In this document: one piece after another, positions 56,747-61,043 of the stretch
Layout of the letters: every line of letters starts with the position of its first letter
How positions within the stretch are numbered: the first letter of the stretch is position 1
Notes under the pieces: generated by a model
Databases searched by the model: none
What the model was told of the DNA's origin: nothing
What the model saw: only the letters and a program-made list of their open reading frames with translations
IMG/VR virus record: IMGVR_UViG_3300030117_002966
Coordinates: 1 to 61,043 of that record
Length of the DNA stretch: 61,043 bases
Source of the DNA: a virus
Direction: 5' to 3' (one strand)
Position numbers and translations under genes: made by a program

Positions 56747-57030
56747 GGGTGGGGAAGATGAAAATAGCAAAATAGTATTGCACCCCACCCAAAAGAGATT
56801 ATGTTCCATGAGTCCCCAACACTGTAAGATGTGGCCGTAGGAGTAGGTGCACCTTTTGGAAGAGGCAAGTGTATCAGTGAGTCTAATAAACTTTCGAGCA
56901 TGGGGACAAGAGGGGTTGCCTGACAAGTGATGGCGAAGGGCCAGTGACATAAGCCCGCCCGAACGTTAAACGTAGCGACGTGACCCCAGCCCAGTGAGTC
57001 GGCCACCTCTAGGTGGTGGGGCAGCTGGGC
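56747..57030 (+). ncRNA. Structured RNA candidate 1 (P1 stem plus 27-nt conserved core)
   Basis: No convincing reading frame covers this 284-nt GC-rich segment. It begins with GGGTGGGG (56747-56754) pairing perfectly with CCCCACCC (56783-56790) around a core (56756-56782) identical in candidate 2. Further helices are visible. GTCCCCA (56812-56818) pairs with TGGGGAC (56901-56907). CCACCT (57003-57008) forms a stem with AGGTGG (57011-57016). GCCCAG (56989-56994) pairs with CTGGGC (57025-57030). A T-run follows at 57033. The 9-mer CCTGACAAG (56919-56927) is also shared with candidate 2. Confidence 0.7.
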
Positions 57031-57032
57031 GC

Positions 57033-57052
57033 TTTTCCACACGGGTGGAAAA
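57033..57052. promoter_or_regulatory. Palindromic operator, copy 2 (perfect)
   Basis: TTTTCCAC-ACGG-GTGGAAAA has perfect 8-base arms. Its right arm runs straight into AACCTTTATATAGG, so it overlaps the BRE of the promoter at 57055. As RNA its T-rich left arm may also end RNA 1. Confidence 0.7.
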
Positions 57053-57054
57053 AC

Positions 57055-57064
57055 CTTTATATAG
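57055..57064 (+). promoter_or_regulatory. TATA promoter with TTGGTAT element
   Basis: ACCTTTATATAGGCAGACCC, then GTTGGTATATTATG with the ATG at 57084: a leaderless start. Confidence 0.8.
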
Positions 57065-57083
57065 GCAGACCCGTTGGTATATT

Positions 57084-57236
57084 ATGACTAGGAAACACTT
57101 TAGAAAAATAGCTAGTATTCTCCGCGAGAGAAGAGCAGACCCAATGCTAATAAGGGACTTCGCCACAATGTGCGCGCTTGAGAATGAATACTTCGATTAT
57201 GAAAGATTCTACACCGCGGCAGGATTAAAGGAGTAA
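57084..57236 (+). CDS. Leaderless basic micro-protein, 50 aa
   Basis: The start is ATG 57084, fixed by the TATA box and the TTGGTATATT element; an upstream in-frame ATG would lie before the promoter. MTRKHFRKIASILRERRADP, then a helix (LIRDFATMCALENEYFDYER). The N-terminal half is strongly basic. No family is recognised. Confidence 0.65.
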   Translation: MTRKHFRKIASILRERRADPMLIRDFATMCALENEYFDYERFYTAAGLKE

Positions 57237-57248
57237 AGCTTATATAGG
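57237..57248 (+). promoter_or_regulatory. TATA promoter with TTGGTAT element
   Basis: AAAGCTTATATAGGCACACT, then CATTGGTATACTATG; ATG 57267 is leaderless. It starts inside the stop region of the previous gene. Confidence 0.8.
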
Positions 57249-57266
57249 CACACTCATTGGTATACT

Positions 57267-57410
57267 ATGACAAAAATACAAGACATGAGAAACGACTTTC
57301 GTTTCCGCCGAGCACCACGCAGAACCATCACTAAAAACAAGATTGACTTAGGAGTCCATGAGCAACTCATGGCTATCCGTCTAGGTCTTGCTGAGGATGT
57401 GAGAAAGTGA
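57267..57410 (+). CDS. Leaderless basic micro-protein, 47 aa
   Basis: ATG 57267 to TGA 57408-57410. MTKIQDMRNDFRFRRAPRRT is Arg-rich; the rest is a helix (GVHEQLMAIRLGLAEDVRK). It starts with MT, like other genes of this promoter family. No family is recognised. Confidence 0.6.
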   Translation: MTKIQDMRNDFRFRRAPRRTITKNKIDLGVHEQLMAIRLGLAEDVRK

Positions 57411-57523
57411 GAAGCATCTTAGATATTTTAGATGACATGGTCATCTCTGGTATAGATGACGCAGGGGACTATATTGTCCTCTGTGGCTGTGAAGACGCAC
57501 CTTGTTGCGGGTGTAACAGATGA
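57407..57523 (+). CDS. Cys-rich micro-protein, 38 aa
   Basis: GTG 57407 overlaps the upstream stop. An acidic helix (RSILDILDDMVISGIDDAGD) precedes a dense Cys cluster (CGCEDAPCCGCNR, five Cys), probably metal-binding. Stop is TGA 57521-57523, overlapping the next ATG. Confidence 0.5.
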   Translation: MRSILDILDDMVISGIDDAGDYIVLCGCEDAPCCGCNR

Positions 57524-57594
57524 GTTACGACAAACCACTCAAACGCAGTTGGAAAAAAGAAACAAATAAGATTATCAAAAAGGCCAGCCAATAG
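57520..57594 (+). CDS. Basic micropeptide, 24 aa
   Basis: ATG 57520 to TAG 57592-57594 encodes MSYDKPLKRSWKKETNKIIK with a KASQ end. It is coupled to the Cys-rich gene. It may be real but is very short. Confidence 0.35.
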   Translation: MSYDKPLKRSWKKETNKIIKKASQ

Positions 57595-57614
57595 CTCGTT
57601 TGTTTTCAACCTCC

Positions 57615-57641
57615 GGGGGGTAGGGCCTCCCCCCACCTTTT
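57615..57641 (+). terminator. GC hairpin and T-run terminator
   Basis: GGGGGG (57615-57620) pairs with CCCCCC (57629-57634), followed by ACCTTTT. The T-run is the left arm of the next palindromic operator, as at 55985. Confidence 0.7.
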
Positions 57642-57657
57642 CCACGCGAGTGAAAAA
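57638..57657. promoter_or_regulatory. Palindromic operator, copy 3
   Basis: TTTTCCAC-GCGA-GTGAAAAA, 7 of 8 arm matches. It is followed after 3 bases by TTTATATAG, so it covers the BRE of the promoter at 57660. Confidence 0.7.
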
Positions 57658-57659
57658 AT

Positions 57660-57669
57660 CTTTATATAG
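57660..57669 (+). promoter_or_regulatory. TATA promoter with TTGGTAT element
   Basis: ATCTTTATATAGACCCCCAC, then GCTTGGTATTGTATG; ATG 57690 is leaderless. Confidence 0.8.
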
Positions 57670-57689
57670 ACCCCCACGCTTGGTATTGT

Positions 57690-57926
57690 ATGACTAAAAA
57701 CTTGTGCGGGAAAACCCGAAAGACAGATGACCCTTATGAGGTCTGGACTGGCCCACGTGGCTTTGAATGGAGAGTATTGAAGAAATACCAAGCTCCTGAG
57801 AATGAAGCAAAAAATCCTCACGCTAGATGGTTTTGTGCTGTCAAATCAGATTTCACCTATGGTTCTTTTGAATTAGGTGATGTCTATGTTAGTGAGATTA
57901 AATCAATGGGGACAAAGCTTATATAG
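57690..57926 (+). CDS. Leaderless hypothetical protein, 78 aa
   Basis: The product is beta-rich: DPYEVWTGPRGFEWRVLKKY, HARWFCAVKSDFTYGSFELG, GDVYVSEIKSMGTKLI. It may be a small barrel. The promoter of RNA 2 lies over its last codons, so its 3' end and that promoter share sequence (GGGGACAAAGCTTATATAGG). No family is recognised. Confidence 0.65.
   Translation: MTKNLCGKTRKTDDPYEVWTGPRGFEWRVLKKYQAPENEAKNPHARWFCAVKSDFTYGSFELGDVYVSEIKSMGTKLI
57915..57926 (+). promoter_or_regulatory. Promoter of structured RNA 2
   Basis: CAAAGCTTATATAGGCACAC, then CTATTGGTAATACAGAGCGG. The start should fall near 57946, i.e. at the first base of the P1 stem (57948). It nearly duplicates the promoter at 56511. Confidence 0.75.
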
Positions 57927-57947
57927 GCACACCCTATTGGTAATACA

Positions 57948-58375
57948 GAGCGGGGAGATGAAAATAGCAAAATAGTATTGCACCCGCTCACTTACAGTTA
58001 TCAGCTGTAACACGTGACCTGACAAGGAAACAAAATCGAACCATACGCCAGTAGACGAACACTACATAACAAACTTAAGCTGAACAGTGCTGACCAATCC
58101 CTTACCGGTCGATGGCCATCTTAGTAGATTTACGACGTGCAGCTAACATTATGTATCACCTTTGAATCACTTAGTCCCTGTTATAAGTCAAGTCGTCGAA
58201 GCTATGAGTATCACACCTGTTCTTGCTTGTGTTCACCTTTCGTGAAGGATATCCTTTTGACTGGTGACAGGTCACACCCTATGGGTTGCTACCTATGAAG
58301 ATTGTCGCGCCCTCGGCAACCGCTCCCTGAGGTGTTTCTTAAACACGCGGAGCCTCAGGTGAAGTTGCATTTTAT
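57948..58375 (+). ncRNA. Structured RNA candidate 2 (P1 stem plus the same core)
   Basis: This 428-nt gene-free segment begins with GAGCGGG (57948-57954) pairing with CCCGCTC (57983-57989) around a core (57956-57982) identical to candidate 1. The stem sides differ from candidate 1 but still pair perfectly. Next is a TTACAG / CTGTAA hairpin (57992-57997 with 58005-58010), then CCTGACAAG (58018-58026), also in candidate 1. The 3' end has GTGTTT-CTT-AAACAC nested in CCTGAGG / CCTCAGG (58326-58359), then a T-rich stretch. A strong dedicated promoter precedes it. Confidence 0.75.
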
Positions 58376-58395
58376 TTTTCCACGCGTGTGAAAAA
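58376..58395. promoter_or_regulatory. Palindromic operator, copy 4
   Basis: TTTTCCAC-GCGT-GTGAAAAA, followed directly by AGCTTTATATAGG, so its right arm abuts the BRE/TATA of the next promoter. Confidence 0.7.
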
Positions 58396-58397
58396 AG

Positions 58398-58408
58398 CTT
58401 TATATAGG
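58398..58408 (+). promoter_or_regulatory. TATA promoter with TTGGTAT element
   Basis: AAGCTTTATATAGGGTGGTG, then CTCTTGGTATTGTATG; ATG 58428 is leaderless. Confidence 0.8.
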
Positions 58409-58427
58409 GTGGTGCTCTTGGTATTGT

Positions 58428-58664
58428 ATGACTAATAACATCGTCACAAAAAGTAATCTTCCTTGGAAGAATGGTAGGCAAGAAGTCGACTACTTCGTAG
58501 AAGTCGGCACAACTCCATACGGTAAGTATGGTTTATACAAAGAGATGGTTCCTGTCGGCACAGGTAGCCGAGGAGCTCACCGAGCTGTAGCTGAGGAAAT
58601 CAAAATGTCCAATCCTGAGATATTTGAGAACCTCGAACTAAGGCAAGTAATCAGCAGGGGATAA
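58428..58664 (+). CDS. Leaderless hypothetical protein, 78 aa
   Basis: The product looks like a small beta-alpha protein: EVDYFVEVGTTPYGKYGLYK, MVPVGTGSRGAHRAVAEEIK, and a helical NPEIFENLELRQVI end. TYR/GLY-rich first half may form a hairpin that binds nucleic acid. No family is recognised. Its stop overlaps the next promoter (GGGGATAAGCTTAAGTAG). Confidence 0.65.
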   Translation: MTNNIVTKSNLPWKNGRQEVDYFVEVGTTPYGKYGLYKEMVPVGTGSRGAHRAVAEEIKMSNPEIFENLELRQVISRG

Positions 58665-58673
58665 GCTTAAGTA
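58663..58673 (+). promoter_or_regulatory. TATA-variant promoter with TTGGTAT element
   Basis: ATAAGCTTAAGTAGACCCTC, then TGTTGGTATACTATG; ATG 58695 is leaderless. The TATA box (CTTAAGTA) is poorer than in its siblings. Confidence 0.7.
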
Positions 58674-58694
58674 GACCCTCTCTGTTGGTATACT

Positions 58695-59030
58695 ATGACT
58701 AAAGCAAAAATGGATTATCTTTGGGCTCCTAAGTCCGAAGGTATTGTTAGCGGAATACTTGACCACATCGGTATCACAAAGGTTGGAACTTCAGCCAGAT
58801 ACCCAACCGGTGTTAAGTATGATTGTTTGATTGCAATCGCAGATGTTCTTTCTTCCCACGAAGAATTCGCATCTATGGTAGCTTCATCAACTCATGGCTT
58901 CCAAGCCAAACGTAAAGTAGAAGGAACTCGTGCTCCATCTGTTGATTCAGTTGTTTCAGCTCTTGCCTCTGGTAAGATGTCAGAAGCAGATTTGAAATCA
59001 GCTATGAAAAAAGCAGGACTACTTAAGTAA
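58695..59030 (+). CDS. Leaderless hypothetical protein, 111 aa
   Basis: The longest product of the mini-gene family. MTKAKMDYLWAPKSEGIVSG, then VKYDCLIAIADVLSSHEEFA, a Ser-rich middle and a helical end (MSEADLKSAMKKAGLLK) that resembles a helix-extension-helix. Codon use is more balanced and its DNA less AT-rich than its neighbours. No family is recognised. Confidence 0.7.
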   Translation: MTKAKMDYLWAPKSEGIVSGILDHIGITKVGTSARYPTGVKYDCLIAIADVLSSHEEFASMVASSTHGFQAKRKVEGTRAPSVDSVVSALASGKMSEADLKSAMKKAGLLK

Positions 59031-59045
59031 GACAAACTAAGAAGC

Positions 59046-59352
59046 TGGGCAACTCAGAAAACTGCCCACCTTATTCTTAAGGAAGTAGCTCTTCCTTATC
59101 GGGTATGGCCGAATAAGTCCGCCACGGACTAAGGCACAGGGCACGCAAACCAAGAACCGACTGGTGGAGGAATGCGTGACTGGTAACGCGTCTACACTGT
59201 AGTGGCATAACGCGTTTGGGGGTATACAGCAAGGCCCCCTACCCACCTTATTGTCATCAATAATTGACACGCCCCCTTGAGATGGTTAACGACGCGAAAG
59301 TATCGACATCAAATCCACCGCTGGCGCCAGTGTATAAATTGGAGGGGGCACC
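59046..59352 (+). ncRNA. Structured RNA candidate 3
   Basis: No gene is visible between 59031 and 59937. The first ~310 nt are GC-rich and full of inverted repeats: TGGGCA (59046-59051) with TGCCCA (59063-59068), an AGTCCG-CCA-CGGACT hairpin near 59117-59131, AACGCG / CGCGTT (about 59186-59217) enclosing CTAC-ACT-GTAG, and GCCCCC (59270-59275) with GGGGGC (about 59344-59349). It lacks the 27-nt core of candidates 1 and 2. A weak TATA-like ACTTAAGTAAG (59019-59029) could start it; read-through from 58695 is the alternative. Confidence 0.5.
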
Positions 59353-59356
59353 TCAT

Positions 59357-59376
59357 TTTTCCACGCGCGTGAAACT
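59357..59376. promoter_or_regulatory. Palindromic operator, copy 5 (diverged)
   Basis: TTTTCCAC-GCGC-GTGAAACT: left arm identical to the other copies, right arm 6 of 8. No TATA box follows directly; it borders the iteron-rich region instead. Confidence 0.6.
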
Positions 59377-59830
59377 TTTCATATCTTCTCAGCTCAGCTC
59401 TACTCAGCTCCCATTTCTTTTTGCTCTATAGAGCCGTAAGGCGCGGTGAGAAAACAGGTTCTCAGTTCAGAACCACAAACCAGCACTACAACGCACAGCG
59501 GGGGTGAGAAACTACCAGAGTTCTCAGTAGGGCTAAGCTCGACTGAGCACTTTCGGTAGGCCAGAATGAGAAAATGGTTAGTAGAGCTTATAATAATTAT
59601 AATATTCTCTCAGTTTAGCATGAAATGTGTTCGTGCTGAAACTGTAAATATAATCTCAGTAAGCCCTATATTAAAATGCTCTACATCGCAAAGCTCTACT
59701 GAGTAATTAAGCTCTACTTAGTATGGCTCTACTTAGTTAAGCTATACTAAGCTCTTTTACTTCAGCTATAATGTGCATAACTAAGCTATATCTTAATATA
59801 GTTAATATAGAGAATACGAACTATATAAGG
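59377..59830. repeat. Iteron-rich gene-free region, possible replication origin
   Basis: Repeated motifs built on AGCTCTACTNAGT occur throughout: CAGCTCAGCTCTACTCAGCT (from about 59390), CTAAGCTCGACTGAGC (about 59543), then four units in tandem at 59691-59754: AAGCTCTACTGAGT, AAGCTCTACTTAGT, GGCTCTACTTAGTT and AAGCTATACTAAGCTC, 14-18 bases apart. A GAGAACTG-like set of TTCTCAG repeats lies at 59385-59530. AT-rich DNA (59588-59610, 59789-59820) flanks them. This is the usual anatomy of an iteron origin. No Rep gene is adjacent. Confidence 0.55.
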
Positions 59831-59905
59831 TTTTGCATGAAAAAGCACCCCGTTTTTTATACTCAGTTCATTTTTCGTGCTGGGCTCTCAGTCCACAAGG
59901 GGAAA

Positions 59906-59915
59906 CCTTTATAAA
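59906..59915 (+). promoter_or_regulatory. TATA promoter of the right-edge operon
   Basis: GAAACCTTTATAAAGGGCG lies about 28 bases before ATG 59938, a leaderless start. Confidence 0.7.
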
Positions 59916-59937
59916 GGGCGTATACGATGTAGATTTG

Positions 59938-60195
59938 ATGACTATGACCGACATCGACACAATAGCCGAACAACTAAAAAGCATGACTGCCAATCAGTTA
60001 CAACAACTGTTAAGTGCAACCGCGAACCGAGACGGTTCCGCAATCAAAGCTCGTAAGATTAGAGCAACTGAGAAGTATTTCAGACACGCTCCGAAACCAC
60101 ATCAGTGTCTCACTTTTGAGAACTACCGTGACACTGTTGACTACATACATGAAATAGGTGTAGACCGATGGTTAACCGAGAGAGGTTCACTATGA
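59938..60195 (+). CDS. Helical hypothetical protein, 85 aa
   Basis: The frame is open from 59833, but the promoter at 59906-59915 fixes the start at ATG 59938 (MTMTDIDTIAEQLKSMTANQ). The rest is helical and basic: LLSATANRDGSAIKARKIRA, then TFENYRDTVDYIHEIGVDRW. A DNA-binding role is possible. It is coupled to the next gene by ATGA. Confidence 0.65.
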   Translation: MTMTDIDTIAEQLKSMTANQLQQLLSATANRDGSAIKARKIRATEKYFRHAPKPHQCLTFENYRDTVDYIHEIGVDRWLTERGSL

Positions 60196-60305
60196 ACTGC
60201 GTAGACTGTGGACAGTTCTCAACTTATGACACAGGTGGACATGAAGTGAATAAGTATTCATGCGAACACTGTTTAGTAGAAGATTATATTACAGGTGAAC
60301 TATGA
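60192..60305 (+). CDS. Zinc-ribbon micro-protein, 37 aa
   Basis: ATG 60192 overlaps the upstream stop, and TGA is 60303-60305. CVDC (residues 3-6) and CEHC form one zinc ribbon, with NKYSCEHCLVEDYI in the second knuckle. Same design as those at 1356, 2436 and 56139. Confidence 0.6.
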   Translation: MNCVDCGQFSTYDTGGHEVNKYSCEHCLVEDYITGEL

Positions 60306-60652
60306 ACATAGCAACCCTAAACAAGTTTAACAATTACATGACTCAGCATACCGACAAAGTTCCTTTGCTCAGTGTGCAGTCAATTGAAGATAAACGTTTC
60401 AACGTGCTGAGAGAGTTTTTATCTCAGTGCTTCGACGATGTAGAAGACAATGCTTGGTCAGTCAGTTCGAACTTAGGAAAGTTCGTTGACTCTCTTAGCA
60501 CAATGGAACAATCAGACAGAGATGCTTTGTCTCGCTTAGTATCTAAATACGAAGTGAAGGGCACAAGCAGTGGTGTCTCAGGTGAGGGGACATATGGTTA
60601 TGACCGCAGTAGGGTTGACCGTAGTCTCATCAGACGCAGGAGGGCCAACTGA
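60302..60652 (+). CDS. Hypothetical protein, 116 aa
   Basis: It is helical at the start (NIATLNKFNNYMTQHTDKVP, LREFLSQCFDDVEDNAWSVS) and ends in a Gly/Ser then Arg-rich tail (YDRSRVDRSLIRRRRAN). It is coupled to the zinc-ribbon gene. No family is recognised. It may serve the AAA+ ATPase that follows. Confidence 0.6.
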   Translation: MNIATLNKFNNYMTQHTDKVPLLSVQSIEDKRFNVLREFLSQCFDDVEDNAWSVSSNLGKFVDSLSTMEQSDRDALSRLVSKYEVKGTSSGVSGEGTYGYDRSRVDRSLIRRRRAN

Positions 60653-60686
60653 GATGTTAGAAAGATATACTGAGGATGACACCGGT

Positions 60687-60697
60687 AAGCTTATAAA
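60687..60697 (+). promoter_or_regulatory. Internal promoter before the AAA+ ATPase
   Basis: GGTAAGCTTATAAAGGC lies about 28 bases before ATG 60720 and matches the TATA family. Confidence 0.6.
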
Positions 60698-60719
60698 GGC
60701 TACCGACCATGAGGAACCA

Positions 60720-61043
60720 ATGGAACCGACCGACACACACAGAGGACTCGACGACTTAATGTCCGGTAGTCCCATGCCAGAAGAGGAACCTACCCCCGAA
60801 GAAGTGGTAGAGAAAGAGACAGTTATGTCCAAACTGAGAGGCTCAGTCAATGTGCCCGAAGAGTTTAAGTTCGCTGATGATTCGACTTTCTACACTATGT
60901 TGAGAAACATATTTCGTGGTAAGAACATTCTTATCACAGGCCCGTCAGGGTGTGGTAAGTCTAGTCTCGGTAAGATACTAGCCGAGATTACATCAAAAGA
61001 GTTTTACTCTTTCAACTTCGGTGACACTATGAATCCATCAGCT
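60720..61043 (+). CDS. AAA+ ATPase, N-terminal part (CobS/MoxR-like), cut by window end
   Basis: From ATG 60720 the frame runs off the right edge. An acidic N-terminus (MPEEEPTPEEVVEKE) leads to a P-loop, KNILITGPSGCGKSSLGKIL, followed by FYSFNFGDTMNPSA. The CobS/MoxR-like AAA class often has GPSGxGKS followed by a short strand and an N-terminal acidic lid. In-frame ATG 60654 (MLERYTEDD) is an alternative start if the transcript runs through from upstream. Substrate and partners lie outside the window. Confidence 0.7.
   Translation, partial: MEPTDTHRGLDDLMSGSPMPEEEPTPEEVVEKETVMSKLRGSVNVPEEFKFADDSTFYTMLRNIFRGKNILITGPSGCGKSSLGKILAEITSKEFYSFNFGDTMNPSA

Noticed and set aside
57990-58330. tRNA or tmRNA genes within RNA candidate 2
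   Set aside because: I saw no T-loop GGTTCGA-type box paired with a proper acceptor stem and anticodon arm on either strand; none was found elsewhere in the window by eye.
56747-58375. RNase P, SRP or C/D-box guide RNA identity of the structured RNAs
   Set aside because: The conserved RNase P and SRP blocks were not found, and the AGATGAA string lacks a matching D box and k-turn arrangement.
1-61043. Integrase, attachment sites, insertion sequences, chaperonin or DNA ligase expected in some marine archaeal virus groups
   Set aside because: No tyrosine or serine recombinase, transposase, thermosome-like or ligase sequence is visible in this window; absence may reflect incompleteness at the edges.

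Overview
This window looks like most of the genome of an uncultured marine archaeal tailed dsDNA virus (arCTV, Caudoviricetes-like). The AT-rich DNA carries a complete HK97-type head and long-tail module (portal, large terminase, prohead protease, major capsid protein, tail tube, tape measure) next to archaeal-type information genes: a family B DNA polymerase, a fused PriS/PriL-like primase, an AAA+ helicase-like ATPase and translation initiation factor aIF1A. Many genes have archaeal BRE/TATA elements about 26-30 bases before an ATG, so transcripts look leaderless. Euryarchaeal Marine Group II (Poseidoniales, the hosts of magroviruses) is my best host guess. It rests on the marine flavour of the genes, GC-x-DP-x-A-x-NYN repeats in a surface protein and a phytoene-synthase-like gene. 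It is inference; no host marker is decisive.

Layout. (1) 1-17.3 kb, + strand: tightly overlapping ATGA/TAATG-coupled early/middle genes. These are many micro-proteins (several zinc-ribbon-like), a squalene/phytoene synthase-like protein, an AbrB-like regulator, Hsp20, AAA+ ATPase, aIF1A, MazG-like pyrophosphohydrolase, PolB, an HNH/endonuclease VII-like protein, a glycosyltransferase, a HAD-like protein, the primase, a SAP-domain protein and a B12-dependent ribonucleotide reductase. (2) 17.3-49.4 kb, - strand: virion genes, read from the right. These are a membrane/surface protein, a run of small very basic proteins, terminase, portal, protease, decoration protein, capsid, two fibre proteins (beta-roll and collagen-like), connectors, two paralogous tail tube proteins, tail chaperones, tape measure, and two giant tail proteins plus a hub. 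(3) 49.4-54.6 kb, - strand: an operon for nucleotide modification (DUF1599/Nmad1-like), sugar or glycan metabolism (GH130-like, WavE-like, nucleotidyltransferase-HAD, GDPD-like) and a Cas4/RecB-like nuclease. (4) 54.6-60 kb, + strand: a regulatory region of mini-genes, each under a stereotyped promoter, interleaved with long GC-rich structured non-coding segments. It ends in an iteron-rich, probable replication-origin segment. (5) 59.9 kb to the end: a second early + strand operon, cut off in an AAA+ ATPase.

The most novel part is region 4. Two roughly 280-430 nt putative RNAs, 1.2 kb apart, begin with the same 27-nt core enclosed by a stem whose sides differ in sequence but keep perfect pairing (three compensatory changes). 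A third structured RNA candidate lies nearby. A five-copy 20-bp palindrome (TTTTCCAC-N4-GTGAAAAA) abuts the TATA boxes, and two transcripts begin with a hairpin sharing a CGACGAT loop. I read this as a virus-encoded non-coding RNA and mini-gene regulon that I cannot assign to any RNA family I know.

How the genes work together: the + strand early operons supply replication (primase, PolB, ATPase, RNR, MazG) and host takeover (aIF1A, AbrB-like, zinc micro-proteins, Hsp20). The sugar operon probably modifies virion or host surface glycans. The late - strand module builds a siphovirus-like particle.
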